A DNA stretch of 64,000 nt from Rosettibacter firmus (GTDB lineage Bacteria; Bacteroidota; Ignavibacteria; Ignavibacteriales; Melioribacteraceae): positions 88,642-152,641 of the forward strand of contig NZ_JAYKGJ010000005.1 of assembly GCF_036860695.1 (NCBI RefSeq), in the 5' to 3' direction. The notes beneath the pieces are model-generated. The model worked only from the letters and a program-made list of their open reading frames with translations. It was not told the origin of the DNA and made no database searches. The position numbers were made by a program, and so were the translations under genes. How positions within the stretch are numbered: the first letter of the stretch is position 1; every line of letters begins with the position of its first letter. Shown here in pieces: positions 1-9,752 of the stretch.

Positions 1-2
1 GA

Positions 3-2936
3 ACAAAGGGTAGAATCAAAGGTAAAGTAGTAGATTTGCAGACAGGCGAACCATTGATTGGTGCCAACGTTATTGTTATGGGTACCACAACTGGTGCAGC
101 CACTGACGCAAATGGAGAATATGTACTACAAAACCTTGACCCGGGTGTTTATACTGTTAGAGCATCATACCTGGGATATCAATCAATAACTATTTCAAAT
201 GTGCGTGTAAATGCAGACCTCACAACTTCATTAGATTTTCAGTTACCAAGTGAGGAAATACAGGTTGGCACTGTAGAAATTGTAGCACAGAAACCACTTA
301 TACAAAAAGATAATACAAACGCAGTAAGAATTACAACAAGTGAAGATATACAGGCATTGCCTGTTCGTGGAGTAAATAATATAATAAGTTTAACAGCTGG
401 TGTTACACTTCAAAATGGAAATATATATATCCGTGGTGGTAGAAATGATGAAGTCGGATATTATCTTGAAGGTGTATCAATTAAAAATCCAATTACAGGA
501 AATCGTGGTGTAACAATTTCACAGGATGCTCTTGAAGAAATTCAAGTTCAAGCAGGTGGTTATACTGCAGAATTTGGTGGTGCCAATGCTGGTATTATTC
601 GTCAATCATTTAAATCTGGTGGCACTCAACTTAAAGCTAGTTATGAATATATTACTGATAATATAACATTCAAAAGCAAAGATAATGCTTTTGATGGTAA
701 AAAACGTCTTGGTGCATACTGGTGGGGATATCACGAAGAAAGTGGAGTATTAAGTGGTCCTCTATTTGATAATAGAGTTAAGTTTTTTGCTAATATTAAT
801 TATGTATATCAGCGAGATCCCGAACCCCAGCCATATCCAGGAATGAATTTAGGAATTTTAACAGATAATATATCAGGTGATACAATTAATTTCGTTTATC
901 CAGCTGGACCTCGAAAAGGGGTACAGGAACAATATTATACTTATACAGGAACATTGAATTTTGATTTAAAACCAGTTTTAATAAGATTAGCTGGTACATA
1001 TACAACATATAATAGTGATGTTTGGGCAGATAATCCTATTAGAAATATTCTTCAAACTCGTCGTGGTAGAAATGAACAAGCAAATGGAGCATTAAATCTT
1101 AAAGTAACACACGTATTAAGTGGCTCAATGTTTTATGAATTATCAGCTGGATATTTCTTCTCAAATAGCGAAACTTATACTCCTGGCTTGGGTTCTAATT
1201 ACTGGGCATACGGAGATAGCGTAGCTAATGCAGAAGTTGGATGGACTATTCCAAGAACTGCAGCTGATATTGCAAATGGGGTTTATGGAAGATATGTTAG
1301 CCCAACACAAGCAAGTATCATGGGCTTCTATTTTAATAGAGATGGATCAATACCAACAGGATATGGAAAAAATAAAAGAGAAGGGATTTCACTTAATGGT
1401 GCTTTATCATTTTTGTTAGGTAAACATCATTCTTTCAAAGTTGGTGGTGAATATCAACAATATGTATTGAGAAATTGGGGTTTACGTAGTCAGGTTAGTT
1501 TAGCTGCGTCACTTAATAACTGGTTGGTAGCTCATCCAAATGCTACAGAGGATGAAATCACAGCAGCAAAGCGTCAGTTCATTTTAACCAGAGGTGTCAA
1601 TAACTATGGTTATGATGTTTTTGGTAATGAAACAGATGAAGGATTCTTTGATGCTCCACATAAACCAGTTTTTGCTGCTGCATACATCCAGGATAAAATT
1701 GAGTATGAAGATTTAGTAATAAACGCAGGCTTAAGATTTGATTATATTGATATTGATAATCTTACATTTGTAGATCCAAGTCAACCAGATTTAGCAATCA
1801 ATCCTCAAACTGGAGAATTGTACGAAGCTGGTTGGAAGAAGGTACCAACATTTAGTGCAGTAAGTCCTCGTTTAGGATTTTCATTTCCTGTTACAGATAA
1901 AACAGTATTCCATGCTCAGTTTGGTAAATTTGTACAACAACCAGCACTTAATACTGCTTATTTAGGTTACTATGAATTAGCTTGGGAAATTAAAGGTGGC
2001 TTTTTTATTTCAAGACCAGCTGGTTCTAATATTAGACCAACAAGAACAACTCAATATGAATTAGGATTTACTCAACAATTAACAGATTTTATGTCATTGG
2101 ATATTACTGGTTACTATAAAGATATAAAGGATCAGGTTCAATTTGTAAATCAACCAGTTGTTAGAACATCTGCATTCCAGAATTATAATATTTTAGCAAA
2201 TGGTGATTATGCTACTACAAAAGGAGTAGAAATAACTCTTAATATGAGAAGATATCAGAGATTAGCAGTTAATGCTACACTTTCATTCCAGGATGCCAGA
2301 GGTACAGGTTCGAATCCATATTCAAATAGTGGTGTTGTTGGTGCTCCACTTGATGGTGTTACAATATTTGTTCCTAAATATATTTCACCACTTCAATTCA
2401 ATCAAGCAATTAAAGGAAATGTTAATATAGATTATCGTTTTGGACCTAAAGATGGACCTTCTTTACTGCAAAATTTTGGTATATCCTTGCTTGCAATGTT
2501 TAATAGTGGACATCCATACACAAGAGGATTTGGTGCACTGAATGCGGAATCAGATGCTCGTTTCCGTCAACCACTTGAAGCTTTGAATGCATCAACTACT
2601 CCTGGTGAATTTCAGGTTGATTTACGTGTAGATAAAACATTTAGATTATTTGATAGACTTTCTCTCAATGTTTATGTATATGTAATCAACCTGTTTGATA
2701 GAAAGAATGTAAGAAATGTATTCTTGAGAACAGGTTCGGCTGACGATGATGGTGTCATTTATAATCCAGAATTAGCACAACAGTTACTTTCCACCTATGG
2801 TGATCAATATATAAATCTCTATAAAGCAATCAATATTGATTACCAGCAAGGATACGGTGGTGTTCCTGGTGCAACAACTAACTTATTATATGGACCACCT
2901 CGTCAGATTCGACTTGGTATCAGATTAGAATACTAA
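3..2936 (+). CDS. TonB-dependent receptor with carboxypeptidase-regulatory N-terminal domain (5' truncated)
   Basis: The reading frame is open to the left edge (it reads TKGRIKGKVVDLQTGEPLIG), so the true start and any signal peptide lie outside; the TTG at 36 is not a credible start. The first ~80 residues form a carboxypeptidase-regulatory-like beta-sandwich (GxVxDxxTGEPLIGANV, then TDANGEYVL). A TonB plug domain follows (IRGGRNDEVGYYLEGV) and then a long 22-strand-type beta-barrel ending in an aromatic-rich C-terminus (IRLGIRLEY). The protein should sit in the outer membrane and import a ligand with TonB energy, or act as part of a surface complex. It lies 31 bp upstream of a T9SS-sorted protein and a PorV-like protein, which suggests one surface-export or uptake unit. 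The substrate cannot be read from sequence. Confidence 0.88.
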   Translation, partial: TKGRIKGKVVDLQTGEPLIGANVIVMGTTTGAATDANGEYVLQNLDPGVYTVRASYLGYQSITISNVRVNADLTTSLDFQLPSEEIQVGTVEIVAQKPLIQKDNTNAVRITTSEDIQALPVRGVNNIISLTAGVTLQNGNIYIRGGRNDEVGYYLEGVSIKNPITGNRGVTISQDALEEIQVQAGGYTAEFGGANAGIIRQSFKSGGTQLKASYEYITDNITFKSKDNAFDGKKRLGAYWWGYHEESGVLSGPLFDNRVKFFANINYVYQRDPEPQPYPGMNLGILTDNISGDTINFVYPAGPRKGVQEQYYTYTGTLNFDLKPVLIRLAGTYTTYNSDVWADNPIRNILQTRRGRNEQANGALNLKVTHVLSGSMFYELSAGYFFSNSETYTPGLGSNYWAYGDSVANAEVGWTIPRTAADIANGVYGRYVSPTQASIMGFYFNRDGSIPTGYGKNKREGISLNGALSFLLGKHHSFKVGGEYQQYVLRNWGLRSQVSLAASLNNWLVAHPNATEDEITAAKRQFILTRGVNNYGYDVFGNETDEGFFDAPHKPVFAAAYIQDKIEYEDLVINAGLRFDYIDIDNLTFVDPSQPDLAINPQTGELYEAGWKKVPTFSAVSPRLGFSFPVTDKTVFHAQFGKFVQQPALNTAYLGYYELAWEIKGGFFISRPAGSNIRPTRTTQYELGFTQQLTDFMSLDITGYYKDIKDQVQFVNQPVVRTSAFQNYNILANGDYATTKGVEITLNMRRYQRLAVNATLSFQDARGTGSNPYSNSGVVGAPLDGVTIFVPKYISPLQFNQAIKGNVNIDYRFGPKDGPSLLQNFGISLLAMFNSGHPYTRGFGALNAESDARFRQPLEALNASTTPGEFQVDLRVDKTFRLFDRLSLNVYVYVINLFDRKNVRNVFLRTGSADDDGVIYNPELAQQLLSTYGDQYINLYKAINIDYQQGYGGVPGATTNLLYGPPRQIRLGIRLEY

Positions 2937-2967
2937 TTTAGTTTTGAAAAAATAACAGGAGTAAAAA

Positions 2968-5900
2968 ATGAAAATAAAGTTAATTAGATATTTAAGTTTT
3001 GCGCTAATACTAATAGCGTTTACTTCATTGGCACTTGCAAAAGGTGGTGGCGATAAAAAATCCACCAGACTTAACAAGAGTCTCGGAACGCCAGTTTATA
3101 CCAAAATTAATATAAATAATATTTCTACCTGGATTAAAAATGATGGTGAAACTGACATAAATCAAAATGGTAATTCCGGTTTTGTATTTCCAAAAGGAAG
3201 TAATAAAACAGCGGTTTTCCAATCTGGTTTCTTGTGGGGTGGTAGAGTAGATGGACAGTGGAGAGTTGGAGGTTCAACATATAGACAGGGAACAGTTCCA
3301 GGACGTATTTTACCAAATGGACAACCTGCAAATCCAGATGATCCGGATGTAAGAATTTATAGAGTTAGAAGAGATTATAAAGATGGCGATTTAAGTGCTG
3401 AATTGGCTGATGGTGATGGACCTTCTATTGAAGCTATTAGACAACAATATGAAAAGGACTGGAATGAATGGCCAGCTGATCAGGGAGCACCTTTCGAAGA
3501 TGTCGATGGCGATGGTAAATATAATCCTCAGATAGATATACCTGGAGTACCAGGAGCCGATCAGACAGTTTGGTTTGTTTGCAATGATTTAGATCCAGCT
3601 CAAACTGATTATATGTATGGTTCTCTTCCAATGGGCATAGAGGAACAGGTGACTGTTTGGGGTTACAAAGCTACAGGTGCATTAGGCAATATGATATTTA
3701 GAAAATTCATTATTATAAATAAAAATCCAGAACAAAAACCATTTACAGAAATGTATGTTTCTATGTGGAGTGATATTGATGATGGAGACGCAGGTGATGA
3801 TTTTGCAGGTTGCGATACAACTCTAAGTTTAGGATATTGTTACAATGCAAATGCTACAGATGCAGTTTATAACCCGCTTCCACCTCCTGCTGTTGGTTTT
3901 GATTTCTTCCAGGGTCCTATTGTTGCCGGAAGTGCTGAAGATAAAGCCATTTATAAAGGTAAATATGTTGAAGGAAAGAAAAATCTTCCAATGACAGCTT
4001 TTTATTTCTTTATTAATGGTGACCCAATATATAGCGACCCTGATTTAGGATTGTATGAAACAGGTGCATTACAATGGTATAATTTGTTTAGAGGAAGAAT
4101 TTCTACAAGTGGTGATCCATTTGTAGATCCTACTACAGGTCAACCAACCAAATTTACACTATCTGGTGATCCAATTACAGGCACTGGCTGGATTGATGGA
4201 ATGCTTCACCCACCGGGAGATAGAAGAATTGGTATGGTTTCCGGTCCTTTTGAAATGGCTTATGGTGATACACAGGAAGTTGTAGTTGCTGAAATTGCAG
4301 CAGGTGCTATTCCTGGTGTTGATAGACTTAGTGCTATTCAATTATTAAAGTTCTATGACTTACAAGCACAATTAGCTTATGATAATTTCTTTAATGTTCC
4401 GAAAGCTCCACCTGCCCCTGCTGTATCAGTTGCGGAAATGGATAGGGAAGTTATACTTTCTTGGGGAAGTGATTTAGCAAAGGTAAATGCTACAGAGTCC
4501 TACTCACAAAGTGGTTTTGAATTTGAAGGTTATTGTATATATCAACTACCATCAAGAACAGCCCAAGCAAATGAAGCTAAGTTAATAGCAACTTATGATA
4601 AAGTAAATGGTGTTCTTAAAATTAGTGATTTAGAATTTGATGCTACATCTGGAGTAGTACAGAGTAGAGTTGTAAAATTTGGTACAGATTCAGGAATTAA
4701 ACGTTATATAAGTATTAAATCGGATGCTTTTAAAGGTGGAATGCCATTAAACAATGGAAGTAAATATTATTTTGCAGTAACAGCATATGCATATAATCCA
4801 GATCCAAATGCAGTTCCTAAAGTACTAGAAAATTCGATTGAAGTTATTGAAGTAACACCTCAACCACCCAAACCCGGTGTAAGATACGAAGCTTCATTGG
4901 GTAAAGAAATTGTTGCTACACATAAATCAGGGTTTAGTGATGGTAAGGTTACAGCATTTGTTGTTGATCCAACAAAAGTTACCGGACACAAGTATGAAGT
5001 TAGTTTTGATGTAGATGGATGGATTTTAAAAGACCTAACAACCTCCACTACAATATTAACAAAACAAACCAACCAAAAAGCTGATGACTTATCTCCAATG
5101 GTTGATGGTATGTTAATAAAAGTTTCCGGTGCGCCAAATGATTTCAAAGATTTTCTTGTAACTGCAAATGCAAATGGACCACTCGATCCACCTGAATATG
5201 GTGCTTTTGCATTCAATAATAGTGGATTCCCGCATCCATCTACAGGTGATAGACCGACACCAAGGCAACAGGTTCGTGGTGGTTTGTGGGGTATTCATAC
5301 TGGAAATATAGATGATGCCTCTTTTGACTTTGATTTCTTTAAAACAAGAGTAACTCAGGGAGGCGCACGCTGGCCAAGAATAATACCAAATGATTTTGAA
5401 ATAAGATTTATACCAGGTAAAGCTTTCTTATATCCAGGAAGTGATTATGGTGGACATGGTAAATTAGTAGATGTTCCATTCCAGTTATGGAATATTGGAA
5501 CAAAATCTGATGCAAGTGATGATGTTCGTTATTTCCCGTATATACTTGATGCTAATGAAAATGGAGTATTTGATTTATCAGGTATTGATCATCCAATTTC
5601 GGGTAGGGATGATGATCCAGAAACAGATTGGATTTATTGGGTAATTCCAAAAGATATGACGCCTGGCGAGAGTGGTTATAATGCAATTGTTAATAAAATA
5701 CAAACAGAAGGTGATGCTAATCACGAGTATATGGATGGAGCAATAATGAGCGGTGATGCAATGCGTCGTATGGTACTGGTAAACTGGAACGGTGGAAGTG
5801 TCTCTGATGCAAACTGGCCTAATAATGTTAATAGTCCAATGCCAGAAGAAGGAACAGTATTTAAGATAATTACTACTAAACCAAATCTACCAGGTTCTGA

Positions 5901-6276
5901 TGTATTTGAATTCACAGCTCCTTCAGTTACTGTAAGTACTGAACTTGCTAAAGAAGATGTAGAAAAGATTAATGTTTTCCCAAATCCATATTATGGCGTT
6001 AATCCTCAAGAAATAAATAAATATCAACGTTTTGTAACATTTACTCATCTACCGCAAAAGGCAACAATTAGAATATTTAACCTTGCAGGTCAACTTGTTA
6101 GAACAATTAGAAAAGATTCACCTGAACAATTCCAGAGATGGGATTTAAATAATGAGAGTAGTTTGCCTGTTGCAAGCGGTATCTATATTGTTCACGTTGA
6201 TATGCCAGATTTGGGTAAAACAAAGATTTTAAAAGTAGCTATCATTCAAGAACAACAAGTTCTTGATAGATTCTAA
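2968..6276 (+). CDS. Large secreted protein with T9SS type A C-terminal sorting domain
   Basis: This is a 1102-aa protein. It has an N-terminal signal peptide (hydrophobic residues ~8-23, LSFALILIAFTSLALA), a long unrecognised body rich in Gly/Asp/Pro with DxDGDGK-like calcium-binding-type motifs near residue 180, and a fibronectin III-like segment near residues 475-620. The last ~100 residues form a Por secretion tail (INVFPNPYYG, then IRIFNLAGQLVRTI, then VASGIYIVHV). In Bacteroidota this tail directs export through the type IX system and surface anchoring. It is preceded by a Shine-Dalgarno sequence (ACAGGAG) and is followed after 20 bp by a PorV-like gene, so it is probably cotranscribed with the receptor upstream. 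The enzymatic or binding role is unknown. Confidence 0.85.
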   Translation: MKIKLIRYLSFALILIAFTSLALAKGGGDKKSTRLNKSLGTPVYTKININNISTWIKNDGETDINQNGNSGFVFPKGSNKTAVFQSGFLWGGRVDGQWRVGGSTYRQGTVPGRILPNGQPANPDDPDVRIYRVRRDYKDGDLSAELADGDGPSIEAIRQQYEKDWNEWPADQGAPFEDVDGDGKYNPQIDIPGVPGADQTVWFVCNDLDPAQTDYMYGSLPMGIEEQVTVWGYKATGALGNMIFRKFIIINKNPEQKPFTEMYVSMWSDIDDGDAGDDFAGCDTTLSLGYCYNANATDAVYNPLPPPAVGFDFFQGPIVAGSAEDKAIYKGKYVEGKKNLPMTAFYFFINGDPIYSDPDLGLYETGALQWYNLFRGRISTSGDPFVDPTTGQPTKFTLSGDPITGTGWIDGMLHPPGDRRIGMVSGPFEMAYGDTQEVVVAEIAAGAIPGVDRLSAIQLLKFYDLQAQLAYDNFFNVPKAPPAPAVSVAEMDREVILSWGSDLAKVNATESYSQSGFEFEGYCIYQLPSRTAQANEAKLIATYDKVNGVLKISDLEFDATSGVVQSRVVKFGTDSGIKRYISIKSDAFKGGMPLNNGSKYYFAVTAYAYNPDPNAVPKVLENSIEVIEVTPQPPKPGVRYEASLGKEIVATHKSGFSDGKVTAFVVDPTKVTGHKYEVSFDVDGWILKDLTTSTTILTKQTNQKADDLSPMVDGMLIKVSGAPNDFKDFLVTANANGPLDPPEYGAFAFNNSGFPHPSTGDRPTPRQQVRGGLWGIHTGNIDDASFDFDFFKTRVTQGGARWPRIIPNDFEIRFIPGKAFLYPGSDYGGHGKLVDVPFQLWNIGTKSDASDDVRYFPYILDANENGVFDLSGIDHPISGRDDDPETDWIYWVIPKDMTPGESGYNAIVNKIQTEGDANHEYMDGAIMSGDAMRRMVLVNWNGGSVSDANWPNNVNSPMPEEGTVFKIITTKPNLPGSDVFEFTAPSVTVSTELAKEDVEKINVFPNPYYGVNPQEINKYQRFVTFTHLPQKATIRIFNLAGQLVRTIRKDSPEQFQRWDLNNESSLPVASGIYIVHVDMPDLGKTKILKVAIIQEQQVLDRF

Positions 6277-6296
6277 AAAATTGAAGGAGACTGAAA

Positions 6297-7325
6297 ATGA
6301 AAAAAATAAATTTATTTGCAGTTATACTTTTAACACTACTTACTGTCAGCAGTCTTTTTGCTGGTGGAGGAAGTCGTAATGGTACTGCTGGTGCTACAGA
6401 ATTACTGGTTCCGGTTGGTGCTCGCGGTATCTCGATGTCAGGTGCAACTATAGTTGGTGCAACTGGTGTTGAAGCTTTATATTGGAATCCAGCTAATCTT
6501 GTTCGCGGAGAGTATAATACTTATGCAATGTTCTCTCATATGAATTACATTGCAGATATTAGTGTTGATTATGGTGCAGTTTCAACTAACATTGAAGGAT
6601 TTGGTGCTTTAGGATTTACTATAAAATCTATTGGAATAGGTGATATCCCTGTTACTACCGTAATTAATCCAGATGGAACAGGTCAAACCTTTAGACCATC
6701 ATTTGTTACATTGGGTGTTACTTATTCAAGAATGTTAAGTGATAGAATTTCTGTTGGTGTTACAGCTAATCTTATAACCGAAAGAATTGAATTGGTTTCT
6801 TCTACTGGTATAGCATTTAATATGGGTATTGCTTATAAGAATTTAGCAAATGTTGATGGATTAAGCTTTGCAGTAGTACTGAAAAATATTGGTCCTCAAA
6901 TGAAATATGATGGAAGTGGTCTAAACGTAAAAGCAATTTCAACAGATTTAGCACGTCCAACTCAGTACTATAAGATTGATGCTGCTTCGTTCGAATTACC
7001 ATCAACATTAGAATTGGGTTTGGGTTATAATTTACAAATTAATGAATCAAATGCCTTAATGGTTAATGGTGTATTTCAAAATAGTAACTTTTATGGTGAT
7101 GAGTATAAATTGGGTGCTGAGTATGGATTTAATAATACCTTATTCTTAAGAGGTGGATATATGTTTATGCCAGAACTAGATAGTGATAGCAATGTATTTG
7201 GTTTAACAGCTGGTTTTGGTATAAACTATGATTTAGGAGGCGTTGGTTTAAAATTAGATTATGCTTATCGCCAGGCTAAATTCTTTGATGCTAACCATGT
7301 ATTTACTATTACATTAGGTCTATAA
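6297..7325 (+). CDS. PorV/PorQ family outer-membrane beta-barrel protein
   Basis: This is a 342-aa protein with a signal peptide (MKKINLFAVILLTLLTVSSLFA) and the family's typical start of the mature protein: GAxELLVPVGARGISMSGA, then GVEALYWNPANL. The remainder alternates short amphipathic strands, as in FadL/PorV-type barrels. PorV proteins shuttle T9SS cargo from the translocon to the attachment complex, and paralogues often accompany a specific cargo gene. Here the cargo candidate is immediately upstream. It is the last gene before a strong terminator. Whether it serves general T9SS or only its neighbour is inference. Confidence 0.85.
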   Translation: MKKINLFAVILLTLLTVSSLFAGGGSRNGTAGATELLVPVGARGISMSGATIVGATGVEALYWNPANLVRGEYNTYAMFSHMNYIADISVDYGAVSTNIEGFGALGFTIKSIGIGDIPVTTVINPDGTGQTFRPSFVTLGVTYSRMLSDRISVGVTANLITERIELVSSTGIAFNMGIAYKNLANVDGLSFAVVLKNIGPQMKYDGSGLNVKAISTDLARPTQYYKIDAASFELPSTLELGLGYNLQINESNALMVNGVFQNSNFYGDEYKLGAEYGFNNTLFLRGGYMFMPELDSDSNVFGLTAGFGINYDLGGVGLKLDYAYRQAKFFDANHVFTITLGL

Positions 7326-7340
7326 TTCAGTTCTAACTTA

Positions 7341-7380
7341 AAAAAGAAGCCCTCTGAAAAAAGAGGGCTTCTTTTTTTTT
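7341..7380 (+). terminator. Rho-independent terminator after the PorV-like gene
   Basis: A perfect 15-bp stem (arms 7341-7355 and 7362-7376, core GAAGCCCTCT/AGAGGGCTTC) with a 6-nt loop is followed by a T-run to 7380. It lies 16 bp after the stop codon and ends the receptor/T9SS cargo/PorV unit. Confidence 0.95.
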
Positions 7381-7502
7381 AAAATTCCTTTTCTTTTTTA
7401 TAATAATATTAACATACTTCAGCAACTATATTGTAGAATTGATTATATTTTCCTAAATGATTAAATATAGTACCTAAAATTCTATTAATATCGAGGAGAT
7501 AA

Positions 7503-8870
7503 ATGAAAAAAATTGTTTCATTTATAATAATATTATATTCCCAGCTTTTTGCTCAATCCGAATTGGGATTTGAATTTGATTATGCCCGATTTAAATATGA
7601 TTCAAGTTCAGTGTATATGGAATTTTATTACGAATTAAATACTACTAATATGAAAGTTAGAGAAACTGATGCAGGACAGGTCAAAGAAGCAATCGTTCAT
7701 ATTGAAATGAAAAATTTAGAAGCCGATACTTTTTTTATAAATAAAGACTGGAAAATTACACATCAGATTAATGAGCAGAGCGATAATCAGGACAGAAATT
7801 ATACAGGAGTAATTGGTTTTATAATATCAAAGGGAAATTATTCCTTGTTGATTAAAGCTTATGATGTTGCAAATCCTTCTTTCAATAAAGTTATTAATGA
7901 GAAAATTATAGTAAATCCATTTAAAGATAATAAATATTCAATAAGTGATATACAAATTGCTACAAATATTAAAAAAGATGGAGCTGATCCAAATTCAATT
8001 TTCTATAAAAATACTCTCGAAGTTATTCCAAATCCATCTATGACTTACACCGATAAAATGCCAATGTTATTTTATTATGCTGAACTTTATAATTTATTAT
8101 TAGAAGATGCCGATAATGAATTTAAGCTATTCAAAGTACTTTATAATAGTATTGGAGAGAAAGTTTTTGAACAATCTAAAAAGATTAAACAAAGTCAAAA
8201 TTCATTTGTAGAAATTGGAACAATAAATTTATCTAAATTACCAACCGATTCTTATAATCTTGTTTTCAGTCTTGTTGATAACAAAACAAATCAAGCATAT
8301 ATATCAACTAAACGATTTTATTACTATAACGCAAAATATATTGATACTTCAAAAGCAAAAATTGTAGATAAAGGTGTACTTGGGAGCGAATTTGCAATAT
8401 TAGATAAAAATGAATGTGATAAAATGTTTTCTCAGATAAAGTACATTGCAACTCAACAAGAAATTGATCAATATAAAAAGTTAGATTCTTTAGCTGCAAA
8501 AAGAGAATTTTTATATAATTTCTGGAAACAACGCGATCCCGACCCTTCTACCTCAATAAATGAATTTAAAGAAGACTATATGAAACGTGTTGAATATGCA
8601 AATAGAAATTTTAGTATTTATTCTAAAGAAGGATATTTAACCGATAGAGGAAGAGTTTACTTAATTTATGGTGAACCAGATCAAAGAGATTATTACCCAA
8701 GCGAAGCAAATATGAAACCTTATGAAGTATGGTTTTATAATCAAATAGAAGGAGGAGTAAGTTTTATTTTTGGTGATGTTACAGGATTTGGAAATTATGA
8801 ATTACTCCATTCTACTAAGAGAGGAGAAGTTAGAGATGATAACTGGCAACGACGATTAAGTACTCAATAA
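7503..8870 (+). CDS. GWxTD domain-containing secreted protein
   Basis: This is a 455-aa protein with a short signal peptide (ends ~residue 17, SQLFAQ). The C-terminal ~130 residues hold the GWxTD-domain signature as GYLTDRGRVYLIYGEPD near residue 376, preceded by the usual YxFWKQRDPDPST segment. GWxTD proteins are common in Ignavibacteria, Bacteroidota and Acidobacteria; their function is not established. The middle region is beta-rich and unrecognised. The ATG follows GAGGAG at good spacing. The stop lies 6 bp before the acyltransferase gene, so this gene probably heads an envelope operon that runs through the bactofilin and perhaps into the ATP synthase genes. Confidence 0.85.
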   Translation: MKKIVSFIIILYSQLFAQSELGFEFDYARFKYDSSSVYMEFYYELNTTNMKVRETDAGQVKEAIVHIEMKNLEADTFFINKDWKITHQINEQSDNQDRNYTGVIGFIISKGNYSLLIKAYDVANPSFNKVINEKIIVNPFKDNKYSISDIQIATNIKKDGADPNSIFYKNTLEVIPNPSMTYTDKMPMLFYYAELYNLLLEDADNEFKLFKVLYNSIGEKVFEQSKKIKQSQNSFVEIGTINLSKLPTDSYNLVFSLVDNKTNQAYISTKRFYYYNAKYIDTSKAKIVDKGVLGSEFAILDKNECDKMFSQIKYIATQQEIDQYKKLDSLAAKREFLYNFWKQRDPDPSTSINEFKEDYMKRVEYANRNFSIYSKEGYLTDRGRVYLIYGEPDQRDYYPSEANMKPYEVWFYNQIEGGVSFIFGDVTGFGNYELLHSTKRGEVRDDNWQRRLSTQ

Positions 8871-8876
8871 AGAAAT

Positions 8877-9752
8877 ATGTTCAACAAAAATAAAATTGAA
8901 TATTTTTTCTTTCGTCTTTTTAATAAAATTCTTCGATTTATTGGATTACAAAAAGCAAGAAAACTTGCTAAGTTTTTAGGTACTTTTCTTTATTATTTTA
9001 TTCCTATCAGAAAAAAAACAGTAATAAGTAATCTTAAAATTGCTTTTCCAGAAAAGTCACTAAAGGAGATAAAAAAAATTGCAAAAAAAAATTTCCAGAA
9101 TATCTTCATCACATTTGTTGAATTGATGCTCATTCCTTTCTTAAAACTGGATGAAATAAAATCTCAAGTATGGTTTGATAACCTGGATTTAATTAGTAAT
9201 AAAATTAAAAATGGTAAAGGTCTTATTATTTTAACAGGACACTTTGGTAACTGGGAAATATTAATATCATCTATAGTTGCTTATATCAATGCTAATTATC
9301 ATGTTTTGGTAAAACCTCAAAGAAATCAATATATAACAGAGTGGCTTAAAAGAACTCGTAGCATAGGAAATACTAATGTTATACCAGTAGGTGTTTCAGT
9401 CAAAGAAATAATTAAAGCATTAAAATCAGGTGAAGTTGTTTTAATTGCTGGCGACCAGCGAGGTCCAATCGATGGTGCGAGATTTAATTTTTTTAACCAT
9501 CAAACTGCTCTATATACTGGTACTGCTTCAATTGCTCTTAAAACTAATTGCAATATTATTCTGGTTGCTTGTGTTAGACAACCAGATTATAAATATATAA
9601 TTCATGTTGAAGAATTAAACTTTGAAAATTTACCAGACGAAATAGAGAAAAGACCAATCGAATTAACCCAGCGATATATATCATTTCTTGAAAAATATAT
9701 TAGATTAAATCCCGAGCAGTATTTCTGGATGCATAAGATATGGAAATATTGA
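8877..9752 (+). CDS. Lysophospholipid acyltransferase family protein (lipid A acyltransferase-like)
   Basis: This is a 291-aa protein of the LpxL/HtrB family, which transfers acyl chains to lipid A precursors at the inner membrane. The catalytic H(x4)D/E motif is visible as GHFGNWE near residue 121, followed by a conserved VKPQRN segment and a GDQRGP motif near residue 198 (the family's DQ motif). It has an N-terminal hydrophobic/basic anchor. The 3' end overlaps the downstream glycosyltransferase gene by 13 bp, consistent with translational coupling and with a shared role in LPS or lipooligosaccharide assembly. The exact acyl acceptor cannot be told. Confidence 0.88.
   Translation: MFNKNKIEYFFFRLFNKILRFIGLQKARKLAKFLGTFLYYFIPIRKKTVISNLKIAFPEKSLKEIKKIAKKNFQNIFITFVELMLIPFLKLDEIKSQVWFDNLDLISNKIKNGKGLIILTGHFGNWEILISSIVAYINANYHVLVKPQRNQYITEWLKRTRSIGNTNVIPVGVSVKEIIKALKSGEVVLIAGDQRGPIDGARFNFFNHQTALYTGTASIALKTNCNIILVACVRQPDYKYIIHVEELNFENLPDEIEKRPIELTQRYISFLEKYIRLNPEQYFWMHKIWKY

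Noticed and set aside
36..38. TTG at 36 as the start of the receptor gene
   Set aside because: The frame is open to the window edge with the carboxypeptidase-regulatory domain continuing upstream, so the gene is truncated.
4860..5216. 118-codon antisense frame inside the T9SS-sorted gene
   Set aside because: It lies wholly opposite a strong coding frame, has no ribosome site and no recognisable motif; it is a codon-shadow.
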